A stretch of 64,000 nt of DNA from Paenibacillus sp. URB8-2 (GCF_013393385.1 NZ_AP023239.1:5270001-5334000), one strand, 5' to 3'; numbered from the stretch's first letter, positions 19,353 through 28,360 are shown. Notes: generated by a model from the letters alone, not told the origin. Made by a program: numbers and translations.

Positions 19353-20180
19353 TTAAGCGTGCTTCTTCACGCCGGCGGAAGCCACGCTGTCCAGCGATTG
19401 AACCGCAGCAGGCGATTTGCGCAGGTAGGCGTTCCAGTAGGCGCCGGCTACAAACAGCGCACCGCCTGTCAGGTTGCCGAGCCAGACCGGAATGAAATTG
19501 CCAACGTATTGCCCCCATGTGAAATGGCCTTCGAAAATGGCCGCCGGAATCAGGAACATGTTGGCGACAACGTGCTGGAATCCGATGGCGACGAAAGCCA
19601 TGGTCGGGAACCAGATGCCAAGAATTTTGCCGCTGAAATTGTCGGCGCCATAGGACAGCCAAACGGCCAGGGCAACCAGCCAGTTACAGCCGATACCCGA
19701 GATGAAAGCTTGCAGGAAAGTAACGTCCAGTTTGTGTTCCGCCAGATCGACCAGCTTATCGAGGTAAACGCCGTCAGCGGTCAGACCCACGATATGGCCG
19801 AAGAAATAAGCCACGAACAGCGCGCCCGCCAAATTACTCAGCGTAATCAGAATCAGATTCTTGATTGTCTCTGCAAACGAAATTTTCTTGGAAAACATTG
19901 CAAGCGGCACAGCCATCATATTGCCGGTCAGCAGTTCGCCTCCTGCAAGAAGCACGAGAATGAGCCCGACCGGGAACACTGAAGCCCCGATAAAGCTGGC
20001 AATAGACCCCCATTCCTTCGGCGCGCTGGCAATGACGCGAATATCAAGCAAATACCCTAGAGCGATGAACGCTCCCCCCAGAAAGCCAAGGATAAGCACG
20101 GTGGCCAGAGGGTTATGCGCCTTCTTGATGCCGTTCTCCACCGTTGCTTCCGCAATTTGCTGCGGTTTGTTATAAGCCAT
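19353..20180 (-). CDS. Formate/nitrite transporter (FocA/NirC family)
   Basis: 275-residue pentameric channel subunit of the FNT family that moves formate, nitrite or related anions. Six membrane segments; family signatures seen are GGAFIALGYL near residue 35, GGELLTGNMM near 80, SNLAGALFVAYFFGH near 115, and GIGCNWLVALAVWLSYGA near 165. The P-loop region FQHVVANMFLIP near residue 200 is typical. Monocistronic, with a terminator behind and two Fnr/Rex-type palindromes 75-118 bp upstream. Nearby Fhs uses formate, so a formate role is plausible, but nitrite cannot be excluded. Confidence 0.93.
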   Translation of the reverse strand: MAYNKPQQIAEATVENGIKKAHNPLATVLILGFLGGAFIALGYLLDIRVIASAPKEWGSIASFIGASVFPVGLILVLLAGGELLTGNMMAVPLAMFSKKISFAETIKNLILITLSNLAGALFVAYFFGHIVGLTADGVYLDKLVDLAEHKLDVTFLQAFISGIGCNWLVALAVWLSYGADNFSGKILGIWFPTMAFVAIGFQHVVANMFLIPAAIFEGHFTWGQYVGNFIPVWLGNLTGGALFVAGAYWNAYLRKSPAAVQSLDSVASAGVKKHA

Positions 20181-20253
20181 GATTCCTGTCTCCTTCTATA
20201 TTACTTTAAATTTTTCCTTTACGCCCATTGTAGCTCTTTGCCCCCTACATTTA

Positions 20254-20269
20254 CGTGATAATTATCACT
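20254..20269. promoter_or_regulatory. Fnr- or Rex-type palindrome, proximal, before the FNT gene
   Basis: CGTGATAATTATCACT, a match to TGTGA-N6-TCACA with one change at each outer base. It is centred about 82 bp before the start codon. Confidence 0.6.
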
Positions 20270-20282
20270 TAAGAAAATCACT

Positions 20283-20298
20283 AGTGAAATTTTTCACC
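20283..20298. promoter_or_regulatory. Fnr- or Rex-type palindrome, distal, before the FNT gene
   Basis: AGTGAAATTTTTCACC, inner GTGA-N6-TCAC intact. Its centre is 29 bp from the proximal palindrome. GTGAAATTTTTCAC fits Rex particularly well; Fnr is the alternative. Confidence 0.55.
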
Positions 20299-20410
20299 AG
20301 TGTGTCAAACTTTAAATCGCTTCCGAAAACTGTAAAAAGCGCATACAACGCCGCCGTTAAGCAACCGGCGCTTCGGGCGTCAGTCAAGCTTGTCCGGTTC
20401 CCGAAAATAT

Positions 20411-20440
20411 AAAAAACCGGAGCCGCGTTCGGCTCCGGTT
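20411..20440 (-). terminator. Terminator after the NADH oxidase-type gene
   Basis: Perfect 11-bp stem AACCGGAGCCG / CGGCTCCGGTT with a 4-base loop, followed on the minus strand by TTTTTTATATTTT. Confidence 0.92.
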
Positions 20441-20485
20441 GATACTGATATTCGGGTTAAGATATGGCGGGGACGCTCAACTTGG

Positions 20486-21850
20486 TTACACTCTGACCGG
20501 CTGTTTGCTCTCCGCTGATTTCGGCAGCGCCTGAAGCCCCGCCGTGTTCAGGAAGTTCCACGGCTTGTTGTAATGCGGCTGGAAGAAGAAATCGATAAAG
20601 GCGAGCTGGTCGACCGTCATACCGTTTTGGATGCAGACGGAGATCGTATTGATCGACTGCGTCAAATCCATTTTCGACATGATTTGTGCTCCGAGAATCC
20701 GGCGCGTGCCGCGTTCAAAGACCACTTTAAGCTGCAGTTCCTCAAAAGTCGGCATAAACTCCGGACGGTAGTTGTCCGTAATCATGACCGCTTCGGCATC
20801 GATTCCTTCGTGCTTGGCAGCAGCTTCAGTTAAGCCGGTTCCGGCGATGTTGTCTTCGTAAATTTTTATGCCGGAAGTCCCTTGAGTTCCCATGTAAGGT
20901 ATTGTATTATTCACCAGATTGCGGGCGACCAGTGTGCCCATCCGCACGGCGTTGGTAGCTAGTGGGATGTAAGCTGTTTTGCCGGTCGGATTGTAATGGA
21001 TTGCGCAGCTGTCTCCGGCAGCAAAGACGTCCGGCGCGCTGGTGCGCATATAGTTGTCCACGATAATCGCGCCGTTGTCCAGCATATTGACCTGCCCCTT
21101 AAGCAGTTCCGTGTTCGGACGGAAACCGATGCACAGGATAACGAGATCGGCTTTGTATTCGCCTTTATCCGTAACGATTGTTGTTACCTTGCCGTCTTCA
21201 CCTTTGAAAGAGCTGACCTTCTCGCCGAGCGCCAACTCGATACCGTGATCCTTCAGCGATTGTTCGATCGGATTCGTAAACTCGGCGTCCAGATATTTGC
21301 TCAGGATGCGCGTCTCCGCATCGATCAGCGTAACCTTTTTGCCGTTAAGCTGGAATGCCTCGACCAGTTCGACGCCGATATAACCCGCCCCGACGACGGC
21401 GATATGGTTTGCGCGCTGCGCTTTTTCAATAATCGTATTGGAATGATGGAAGTTTTTTGAGAGCAGAATATTATCAAGCTCCATTCCCTCAAGCTTCGGC
21501 ACGATCGGCCAAGAACCCGTCGTTACAATCAGCTTGTCGTAGGTGTCGTCAAATTCCTTGCCCGTGTTCAGGTTGCGGGCGCGCAGCGTTTTGTTCTTCG
21601 TATCGACGGAGACAACCTCATGGCGCATGTTGGTCTTGACTCCAAGCTCAGCAAGCTTCTCCGGGGACGAATAGAACAATCCTTGCGGGTCCTTTACAAC
21701 GCCTCCGACATACAGCGCTATGCCGCAGGACAAGAACGAGATGTTGTCGTTGCGCTCATATACGGTAATCTCGGCTTCCGGGTACAGCTGGGCTGTATTG
21801 ACAATGGCGGCGGTTCCTGCGTGGGTGCATCCGATAACGGCTACTTTCAT
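20486..21850 (-). CDS. NADH oxidase / CoA-disulfide reductase family flavoprotein
   Basis: 454-residue FAD- and NAD(P)H-dependent enzyme of the Nox/Cdr/Npx family. N-terminal FAD loop is altered from GxGxxG to VIGCTHAGTAA as in this family; the redox-active single cysteine is in NISFLSCGIALYVGG near residue 42; a second Rossmann loop is VVGAGYIGVELVEAF near residue 157; the FAD-binding ATG-like motif is DVFAAGDSCAIHYN near residue 280. Water-forming NADH oxidase is the likeliest activity, recycling NADH when oxygen is present; CoA-disulfide reductase is the alternative. GGAGGAGG lies eight bases before ATG 21850. Paired Fnr/Rex-type sites upstream suggest redox control. Confidence 0.92.
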   Translation of the reverse strand: MKVAVIGCTHAGTAAIVNTAQLYPEAEITVYERNDNISFLSCGIALYVGGVVKDPQGLFYSSPEKLAELGVKTNMRHEVVSVDTKNKTLRARNLNTGKEFDDTYDKLIVTTGSWPIVPKLEGMELDNILLSKNFHHSNTIIEKAQRANHIAVVGAGYIGVELVEAFQLNGKKVTLIDAETRILSKYLDAEFTNPIEQSLKDHGIELALGEKVSSFKGEDGKVTTIVTDKGEYKADLVILCIGFRPNTELLKGQVNMLDNGAIIVDNYMRTSAPDVFAAGDSCAIHYNPTGKTAYIPLATNAVRMGTLVARNLVNNTIPYMGTQGTSGIKIYEDNIAGTGLTEAAAKHEGIDAEAVMITDNYRPEFMPTFEELQLKVVFERGTRRILGAQIMSKMDLTQSINTISVCIQNGMTVDQLAFIDFFFQPHYNKPWNFLNTAGLQALPKSAESKQPVRV

Positions 21851-21904
21851 GGTTTCTTCCTCCTCCAATTTGCAAAGCTCTTTTTTGTATAAAACGTTTG
21901 TTAA

Positions 21905-21920
21905 TGTGATTTTTTTCACT
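21905..21920. promoter_or_regulatory. Fnr- or Rex-type palindrome, proximal, before the NADH oxidase gene
   Basis: TGTGATTTTTTTCACT matches TGTGA-N6-TCACA except for the last base. It is about 55 bp upstream of the start codon. Confidence 0.6.
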
Positions 21921-21937
21921 TTATATGATTATTATAT

Positions 21938-21953
21938 TGTGATAATTATCACA
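21938..21953. promoter_or_regulatory. Perfect Fnr- or Rex-type palindrome, distal, before the NADH oxidase gene
   Basis: TGTGATAATTATCACA is a perfect 16-bp palindrome, and the preceding T gives TTGTGA as in Rex sites. Fnr of Bacillus uses TGTGA-N6-TCACA and Rex TTGTGA-N6-TCACAA, so both fit; the gene's NADH link favours Rex. Confidence 0.72.
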
Positions 21954-22127
21954 TTTCAATCATTTTTTTGCCAATTAACATATTGTTCACAATTTAAAGT
22001 AAACCGCTTCGGCATAAGTCGGTTTTAGTTTTGCCCGCTTGCCCTAACATTATGTCAGCGGAAGAATGAAGCAGCCAACCCCATTGAATGGATGCGCCTT
22101 CCTGTGTTCAATCCAAGTCCCCATAAA
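21954..22127. other. Intergenic region, AT-rich
   Basis: Contains the upstream side of the redox-controlled promoter region and then unremarkable sequence up to the fhs terminator. No gene seen. Confidence 0.4.
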
Positions 22128-22163
22128 AAATCCCCCGGTTTCACTAGCGAAACCAGGGGATTT
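22128..22163 (-). terminator. Terminator after fhs
   Basis: AATCCCCCGGTTTC pairs with GAAACCAGGGGATT (one mismatch), followed on the minus strand by a T-run. It starts 29 bases after the stop. Confidence 0.9.
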
Positions 22164-22191
22164 GTGTATTATGCATAAGATTCAGGTCATG

Positions 22192-23826
22192 CTATAACAG
22201 ACCGAGCAGGCGTCCTTCCTCATCGATCCGCAGCCCTTCGGCGGCGGGCTTGGCCGGAAGCCCAGGCATAGTGACGATGCTGCCTGTAATGACAACGGCA
22301 AAGCCCGCTCCCAGCGACAGCGTAATATCGCGCACCTGAACGGTGAAGCCCCGCGGCGCGCCGAGCAATCGTGGCTGGTCGGAGAAGGAATAAGGCGTCT
22401 TGGCCATACACACCTGCAGGCGGCTTAGGCCCAGTTTTTCGATGAGCGCCAGGCTGCGCTTTGCCGCCGGACTGAAGGCGACATCGGCGCCGTGGTAGAT
22501 TTCCTTGACGATTTTGCCGATCTTCGACGGAATGTCCAGTTCGTTCTCGTATAAAGGAGCAAAAGAAGACGCATCACTTACGGCCAGCAGCTTCTTCAGC
22601 TCGGTCGCCAGCTCCAGGCCTCCCGCACCGCCTTCAGCCCACGCCTTGGAAATGGCGACGGGTACGCCCAGGCGGCGGCAAGCCGCGAGCACTTCCTGAA
22701 TCTCCGCCTGGCTGTCCCCTTCAAAGTGATTGAGCGCCACTACGACAGGAACGCCGAATTTCCCTAAATTATTGATGTGGCGCTCCATATTAGCCATTCC
22801 GGCAAGCAGAGCGGCCCGGTTTCCGGCGTAAAGCTCTCCCTTGGGGACACCGCCGTTATATTTCAGCGACTTTACCGTCACGACCAGTACGGCGGCCGAA
22901 GGCTTAAGGCCCGCCTGCCGGCATTTGATGTCCATGAACTTCTCCGCCCCGAGATCGGCGCCGAAGCCCGCCTCTGTTACGACGACTTCGCCCAGCTTCA
23001 GGGCGTAGCGGGTGCCGATCACGCTGCTGCAGCCATGCGCGATATTGGCAAACGGACCCCCGTGCACGATGACCGGCGTTCCCTCAAGCGTCTGCACCAG
23101 ATTCGGCTTGACTGCCTCTTTCAGCAGAGCGGTCATCGCATCCACCGCTTTCAGTCCGCCAGCAGTCACCGGCTGCCCTTCAAGGTCATAGCCGATCAGC
23201 ATGCGGCCAAGGCGCTCCCGCAGATCCGTCAAATTATCGCACAGGCACAGCACGGCCATAATTTCCGAAGCGGTCGTGATCTGAAAGCCGCTCTCCCGGA
23301 CGATCCCGTTGCCGTCGCCGAGCCCTGTAACAACGCTGCGGAGACTGCGGTCGTTCATGTCCATCACCCGTTTCCAAACAATTCGCTGTGGGTCCAGCCC
23401 CAGCTCGTTGCCCTGGAAGATGTGATTGTCAATCATAGCCGACAGCAGATTATGCGCCGACGTCACCGCATGGATATCGCCCGTAAAATGCAGATTGATC
23501 TCGTCGGCCGGAACAATCTGCGCTTTGCCGCTGCCCGTTGCTCCGCCCTTCATGCCAAGGCAGGGTCCGAGGGAAGGTTCCCGCAGCGCGGCTACCGTCT
23601 TGACGCCCGCCTTGTTCATGGCCTGTGCGAGCCCGATCGTCGTCAGCGTCTTTCCTTCTCCCGCCGGCGTCGGGTTGATGGCGGTAACCAGCACCAGCTT
23701 GCCGTCGGGACGGCTTTTGATTTCATCCCACAGGGATGGTGCCAACTTTGCCTTATATTTGCCGTATAACTCCAGATGATCTTCTTGAATGCCCGTCTCT
23801 GCCGCTACTTCCGTAATTAACCTCAT
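22192..23826 (-). CDS. fhs: Formate-tetrahydrofolate ligase
   Basis: ATP-dependent ligase that makes 10-formyl-THF from formate and THF, feeding one-carbon metabolism. At 544 residues it is near the family's normal 555. It has the P-loop TPAGEGKTLTTIGLAQAM near residue 50, REPSLGPCLGMKGGATGSGK near 80, and GGGPFANIAHGCSS-type motif (HGGPFANIAHGCSS) near 275. The start ATG 23826 lies 13 bases after AGGAGG, a rather long spacing, but no better start is present. The gene stands alone between terminators. With the FNT channel 2 kb away it makes formate use or salvage plausible. Confidence 0.96.
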   Translation of the reverse strand: MRLITEVAAETGIQEDHLELYGKYKAKLAPSLWDEIKSRPDGKLVLVTAINPTPAGEGKTLTTIGLAQAMNKAGVKTVAALREPSLGPCLGMKGGATGSGKAQIVPADEINLHFTGDIHAVTSAHNLLSAMIDNHIFQGNELGLDPQRIVWKRVMDMNDRSLRSVVTGLGDGNGIVRESGFQITTASEIMAVLCLCDNLTDLRERLGRMLIGYDLEGQPVTAGGLKAVDAMTALLKEAVKPNLVQTLEGTPVIVHGGPFANIAHGCSSVIGTRYALKLGEVVVTEAGFGADLGAEKFMDIKCRQAGLKPSAAVLVVTVKSLKYNGGVPKGELYAGNRAALLAGMANMERHINNLGKFGVPVVVALNHFEGDSQAEIQEVLAACRRLGVPVAISKAWAEGGAGGLELATELKKLLAVSDASSFAPLYENELDIPSKIGKIVKEIYHGADVAFSPAAKRSLALIEKLGLSRLQVCMAKTPYSFSDQPRLLGAPRGFTVQVRDITLSLGAGFAVVITGSIVTMPGLPAKPAAEGLRIDEEGRLLGLL

Positions 23827-24002
23827 ATCTGTATATAGACCTCCTGCACCTTTATCCTGAACCTTGTCCCGGCTGCCGCCAGCAGCCGCATTTCTTCGGA
23901 CATGCCGCACATTAGCTCTATTTCAGGATACAGGCTCTTTGAAAAGCGTCAAGCCTTATTTTTCAGGGATTAACGCTTTCTCCACTCATCCGCATAATAA
24001 AA

Positions 24003-24042
24003 AAAGCCTCCCGAAAAGAGAATTTCTCCTTCGGAAGGCTTC
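24003..24042 (-). terminator. Terminator after the luciferase-like gene
   Basis: AAGCCTCCCGAA pairs with TTCGGAAGGCTT (one mismatch); on the minus strand it is followed by TTTTTTTATTAT. It begins 86 bases past the stop. Confidence 0.85.
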
Positions 24043-24127
24043 GGAACCGTGCTTTACGTTTCCCTTTCATCTGACATGTAATATGATCGGCTGCTTATTT
24101 CAACCGGCAAAGCGCCAAAAACAGCTG

Positions 24128-25150
24128 CTAACTGGGAGACTGACGCCCAGCCAGCCCGCACGCTTCGGCGATCAGCCGATAGGATTTCAGCTTATCCGAA
24201 AAGTCGTGCATCACGCTGGCAATGATCACTTCCTCGCAGCCGAACCGCGCGCAGATTTCGTAGAGCTGATCGCAGATCTCTTCGGGAGAGCCGACCAGTA
24301 TATGTTTGCGGTTCTCACTAACGATGTGCTTCTCGTAAGGCGTATAGGGATATGAAAGCGCGGACTCGATCGAAGGCGTCGGGGTGGAGACATGCGTCTT
24401 GTCCAGCAGGACGGCCGAGAGGTCCATGCTGGAAGCCAGCCGGTCCGCTTCTTCGGCCGTCTCCGCGCAGGCCGCGAACACAGCGACCATGCCTTGGGGC
24501 TTCAACAACAAAGGCGATGGGCAAAAATGAGCGCGATAGGCCGCCATCGCCTCCTCCCCTTCGCTAAAGTTAATGAAACGGGCAAAAGCCAGCCCCGTTC
24601 CCAGCCTGGCGGCCAATTCCGCGCTGTCCCTGCTCGAACCGAGCAGCCAAATCTCCGGCGGGGAGGCAACAACAGGCATGGCCTGAAGCCCCGCAAAACG
24701 GTGATGCAGGTCCGCTCCATTGTTCAGATAGGCGATCAAATCTGCAATCTGCAGGGAATAATGATCCGGGCCGGCCTTTCCGTATTCTTGCAAAGCGCGG
24801 ACGGCCAGAACGCCCCCGCCGGCTGCCCGGCCGATCCCCAGATCGATGCGCCCGGGATAAAGGGCCTGCAGCACACGGAAATTCTCCGCAACCTTGTATG
24901 CGCTATAGTGGGGGAGCAGGATACCTCCTGAGCCGATTCGGATGGAAGAGGTAACGGCCGCCAAATGCGCCATGAGCACTTCCGGACTCGATCCGGCAAG
25001 GCCGGGCGCAAAATGATGCTCCGCTACCCAGAAGCGGAAATAACCGAGCCTTTCGGCTTCCCGGGCCAGAGCGGCGGTCTGCGCGAGCGCCTCGGCGGGC
25101 GAGCTTCCTTCCGATACCGGCGACTGGTCAAGCACACTGAGCTTAATCAT
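24128..25150 (-). CDS. LLM-class flavin-dependent monooxygenase
   Basis: 340-residue bacterial-luciferase-like protein of the type with N-terminus LSVLDQSPVSEGSSPAEAL, as in the MsnO8/YtmO-like group. Typical TIM-barrel features are RFWVAEHHFAPGLAGSSPEV near residue 40, SIRIGSGGILLPHYS near 70 and RIDLGIGRAAGG near 100. It probably uses FMNH2 from a separate reductase to oxidise small substrates; the substrate is unknown. It appears monocistronic with its own terminator. Confidence 0.92.
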   Translation of the reverse strand: MIKLSVLDQSPVSEGSSPAEALAQTAALAREAERLGYFRFWVAEHHFAPGLAGSSPEVLMAHLAAVTSSIRIGSGGILLPHYSAYKVAENFRVLQALYPGRIDLGIGRAAGGGVLAVRALQEYGKAGPDHYSLQIADLIAYLNNGADLHHRFAGLQAMPVVASPPEIWLLGSSRDSAELAARLGTGLAFARFINFSEGEEAMAAYRAHFCPSPLLLKPQGMVAVFAACAETAEEADRLASSMDLSAVLLDKTHVSTPTPSIESALSYPYTPYEKHIVSENRKHILVGSPEEICDQLYEICARFGCEEVIIASVMHDFSDKLKSYRLIAEACGLAGRQSPS

Positions 25151-25202
25151 GGTAAGGCATCCTTTCCGCGAGAACTGACTGCCGGCCTATGACCCAAAAA
25201 AG

Positions 25203-25227
25203 CCCTCTTCGGCAAAGCCAAAGAGGG
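25203..25227 (-). terminator. Terminator after the DUF3243 gene
   Basis: CCCTCTTCGGC pairs with GCCAAAGAGGG, with a T-run behind it on the minus strand, 21 bases past the stop. Confidence 0.8.
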
Positions 25228-25247
25228 AGAAACGCTCTATTCCGATC

Positions 25248-25595
25248 TTAGACCGTTTCGGACAACGCAAGCCTGACCAGCATGGAAGCGAACTTGGTTC
25301 GCTCCTCTTTGCTGCCTACCTTCCACAGTTCGAGAAGGAGCTTCTCCTCGCTGTTGCGCGGTTCCTCGTAAGCGGCCAAATAATCGGCCACCTTCTCGGC
25401 CGCTTGGGCAAGCTGCGCCTCGCTGAGGCCGATTTTTCTGGCCAGTTGAACCCGCTTGCTCAAATAAGTCCGAAATGAATCGAAGTTGTTCAAGATTTCT
25501 TCTCTTTGACCCGGCTCGATCCGGTCCAGGGTTTCCTTCACCATATTGATCGCCACGCTGCCGTCTTTGCTTACAACATGATTATGCTCAGACAC
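25248..25595 (-). CDS. DUF3243 family protein (YmfJ-like)
   Basis: 115-residue soluble protein of the DUF3243 family found in Bacillales (YmfJ of B. subtilis). The mostly helical sequence contains NFDSFRTYLSKRVQLARKIG near residue 38-57 and a C-terminal KFASMLVRLALSE. Function unknown. Monocistronic, with its own terminator. Confidence 0.85.
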   Translation of the reverse strand: MSEHNHVVSKDGSVAINMVKETLDRIEPGQREEILNNFDSFRTYLSKRVQLARKIGLSEAQLAQAAEKVADYLAAYEEPRNSEEKLLLELWKVGSKEERTKFASMLVRLALSETV

Positions 25596-25708
25596 GTTGT
25601 CGCCTCCTTAAGCGCTAATAGCGGTTTTACACTATTTAACCGGGGCTGAAAATGGTGAATCAAGGTCAAACCGGACCAGATACTTTTAAAAAATAATAAC
25701 GCGCCCAA

Positions 25709-26551
25709 TTATTTTGAGACGGGCACGGCATTATAGTACTCCTCCAGCGTAATGCCTTTTTCCGTCAGGTAACGGGCGATCTCCTTACCCACATAACGTA
25801 CATGCCACGGCTCATACATGTAACCCGTAACGGCTTCTTTTCCTTCCGGATAACGGATAATGAAACCATACTCCGGAGCATGAAGCGCCAGCCAATTCGC
25901 TTCCTTCGTTCCGGCAAAACAACTCTCCGCCGCACATTTGCCGTCCCTGCCGGAAAGGTCGATCGCCAGCCCCGTCTGATGTTCGCTGTAACCGGGAACG
26001 GCGCTGTAAGTACGCGCCTTTTCCTCCCCGTCCCGCTCCGCATAGGCGTTGAACAGACTCCGCTGCGTCTTCGTGGAACGATAGGCGGAAACCCCCGCCA
26101 AATACACCTTGTCCAACTTCGCGGCCGCGAACATCTCTTCGAGCGCATGAGCCGCTTCCTTGCGCATCATCCGCTTCTCAATCTTTTCTTTGAATGTAAA
26201 CGGAACGTCGGGATACACCAGATCGGCCGGCTTATAGTCATCGGGCAGCCCGTACTGCTTGTTCACGATGACGCCGATGCTGTCCGGCTTCGTCGCCGCA
26301 AGCTGAGCCTCTCCGGCAGGTCCCCCGCTCAACGCCTCATGTGAGACTGAAGGAGAGGCTGAAGGAGAAACCGAAGGGGCCGGCGGTGTGCCCGCCGGTT
26401 CCGTCGCCGCCGCTCCTCCATTAAGGTTCGGCTGATCAACGGCTGCGGCCCCGCCGCCGATGGATGAAGCCGGCGATGTATATTTCCCTATTCCCCAGCC
26501 GGCGGCGATGACGACAAGGAACAGGAGGGGAATCCATATTTTTTTGCGCAT
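25709..26551 (-). CDS. D-alanyl-D-alanine carboxypeptidase, VanY-like (peptidase M15B)
   Basis: 280-residue secreted or membrane-anchored zinc peptidase that trims the last D-Ala from peptidoglycan stems. An N-terminal hydrophobic segment (IWIPLLFLVVIAAGWGIG) acts as anchor or signal and is followed by a ~60-residue Pro/Ser/Ala-rich linker. The catalytic domain has SAYRSTKTQRSLFN, the zinc-binding SEHQTGLAIDLS near residue 197 and the second zinc motif EPWHVRYVG near residue 248. There is no lipobox. No van resistance genes adjoin, so it is probably a cell-wall housekeeping enzyme. Confidence 0.93.
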   Translation of the reverse strand: MRKKIWIPLLFLVVIAAGWGIGKYTSPASSIGGGAAAVDQPNLNGGAAATEPAGTPPAPSVSPSASPSVSHEALSGGPAGEAQLAATKPDSIGVIVNKQYGLPDDYKPADLVYPDVPFTFKEKIEKRMMRKEAAHALEEMFAAAKLDKVYLAGVSAYRSTKTQRSLFNAYAERDGEEKARTYSAVPGYSEHQTGLAIDLSGRDGKCAAESCFAGTKEANWLALHAPEYGFIIRYPEGKEAVTGYMYEPWHVRYVGKEIARYLTEKGITLEEYYNAVPVSK

Positions 26552-26698
26552 AGCGCTTCCTCCTTATAACCGGTGTTGCTGTTGTATACCCTTATAGACA
26601 AGCTAAAGGCGGCAAATGTTTCAGCCGCCTCCCAAGAAATCTCTGCCAACCGCCGTTATCGGGCGGTTCTTTCATGTCCCGGCATAGCCCGTCGTCCT

Positions 26699-28255
26699 TT
26701 ATCTGCCGCGGTTGCCTCGGCTGCCGCCGCCTTTGCGGCCCGCCTCGCCGCTCCGCGCGCCGCGTCCGCCGCTTGCCCGGCCGGCGTAGCCGGGTGCGGC
26801 CTTGCCGGCGGCGCTTTTCCTGCCGCCGCTACCTGCTGCACCGCCGTGGGAAGGCCCGCCATGCGCATGGCCTAGGCTACCCTGCGCATGGCCTTGGCCA
26901 CCCTGCGCACGGCCTTGGCCGCTGTGCGCGGCGCGTTTGTCCGCAGCCGCTCCGTCCTGGCGGCTGCGCCGTCCCCGGTCGGCGTCCCTGCCCCGGCCGC
27001 CCGTTTCCTTGCCGCGGCCGCTTACCCGCGCGCCGCCCGCCTTGGGCCCGCGCCCAGTCCGCGCGGACTCGGAAGCGGTGCCTCCGCGCGCGCCGCCGCC
27101 CGTGCCCGTGGCGAATTTGGCTTCGCCGAATTCGCCCTTCTCATAGCGGCGGCGTTCCAGCCGCTGCGAAATGCCGCGCTCGATCATCTCAAGCCCCGCG
27201 CGGTCGCGCGGAGAGGCGAAGGTGATCGCGAGCCCTTTGCCGCCCGCCCGTCCGGTGCGGCCGATGCGATGAATGTAGCTGTCCACATCCAGCGGCATAT
27301 CGTAATTGAAGACATGGGTCACGCCCTCCACGTCAAGCCCGCGGGCAGCGACGTCAGTCGCGACGAGCAGTTGAAGCTTCGCCTCACGGAACGTCTTCAT
27401 GACCGCCTCCCGCTTGTTCTGCGACAAGTCTCCGTGCAGCTCATCGCAGTCATAGCCCGCTTCGCTGAGAGCTTCGCCCAGCTTCGACACCCGGCGTTTC
27501 GTCCGGCAAAAAATAATGGCCAAATACGGGCGGTCCTGTTCGATCAACGCTTTAAGCGCTTCCTCCTTCGCACGGTCGGTACACTCGACGACCTGCTGGC
27601 GGATATTGTCCAGCGGAATCGGCGAGCCGCTCTTGATCACAATGTCGACCGGCTGCTTCATATAGCTTGCCGCCAGCTGCTTAATCGGATCGGGCATGGT
27701 CGCCGAGAACAGCATTGTCTGCCGCCTCGAGGGGATCGCCGTAATGATGCTTTCAACCTCGTCGAGAAAGCCCATATGCAGCATTTGGTCCGCTTCGTCG
27801 AGCACCAGCATGGTCACTCCGCCCAAAGCCAGTGTCTCGCGGCGCATATGGTCCAGCAGTCTGCCCGGCGTACCGATAATGAGATGTCTGCCGCTCTCAA
27901 GCTTGCGCAGCTGCTTCTCCACGTCCTGTCCGCCGTATACCGCCAGGATCTTGATGTCGCTCTGGCGCGTAAGCTTCCGCGCTTCCTCCGTAATCTGAAG
28001 GGCCAGCTCCCGGGTCGGCGCCATGATCAGCGCTTGCGGAAAAGGCCGGTCCGGCCTGATTTTATCCAATATCGGCAGCAGAAAAGCCAGCGTCTTGCCC
28101 GTTCCCGTCTTGGCTCTCGCAATCACGTCCAGACCCTGCACCACCGGCGGAATCGCTTCCGCCTGAACCGGGGTAGGCTGTGCAATGCCTTGCCCCTGCA
28201 GAAGCGCCGTCAGCGCCTCCGAAACTCCCAACTCTTTAAAACCCGGCAATTTCAT
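26699..28255 (-). CDS. DEAD-box RNA helicase with Gly/Arg/His-rich tail
   Basis: 518-residue DEAD-box ATPase (CshA/DeaD type) that remodels RNA. Motifs in order: Q motif QPTPVQAEAI, Walker A ARAKTGTGKT, PTRELALQ, GTPGRL, DEAD (VLDEADQML), SAT (LFSATMP), then RGLDVEGV and HRIGRTGRAGG of the second RecA domain. The final ~140 residues are a low-complexity Gly/Arg/Ala/His tail with repeats such as GQGHAQGSLGHAHGG, suited to non-specific RNA contacts. I chose the ATG at 28255 (MKLPGF); the frame is open six codons further. Such helicases act in ribosome assembly and mRNA decay in the cold. Confidence 0.94.
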   Translation of the reverse strand: MKLPGFKELGVSEALTALLQGQGIAQPTPVQAEAIPPVVQGLDVIARAKTGTGKTLAFLLPILDKIRPDRPFPQALIMAPTRELALQITEEARKLTRQSDIKILAVYGGQDVEKQLRKLESGRHLIIGTPGRLLDHMRRETLALGGVTMLVLDEADQMLHMGFLDEVESIITAIPSRRQTMLFSATMPDPIKQLAASYMKQPVDIVIKSGSPIPLDNIRQQVVECTDRAKEEALKALIEQDRPYLAIIFCRTKRRVSKLGEALSEAGYDCDELHGDLSQNKREAVMKTFREAKLQLLVATDVAARGLDVEGVTHVFNYDMPLDVDSYIHRIGRTGRAGGKGLAITFASPRDRAGLEMIERGISQRLERRRYEKGEFGEAKFATGTGGGARGGTASESARTGRGPKAGGARVSGRGKETGGRGRDADRGRRSRQDGAAADKRAAHSGQGRAQGGQGHAQGSLGHAHGGPSHGGAAGSGGRKSAAGKAAPGYAGRASGGRGARSGEAGRKGGGSRGNRGR

Positions 28256-28314
28256 CACCTCATTCTTCCTCATTTTATCGATTTCCCTTTTGTATACACC
28301 CTATACATTAAAAG

Positions 28315-28342
28315 CGGAAGAACTCCTGCCGGAGTTCTTCCG
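28315..28342 (-). terminator. Terminator after the UbiB-family gene
   Basis: Perfect 12-bp stem CGGAAGAACTCC / GGAGTTCTTCCG with a 4-base loop, followed on the minus strand by CTTTTAATG. It begins 19 bases past the stop. Confidence 0.88.
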
Positions 28343-28360
28343 TCCCTTGTTCTTCTATAC

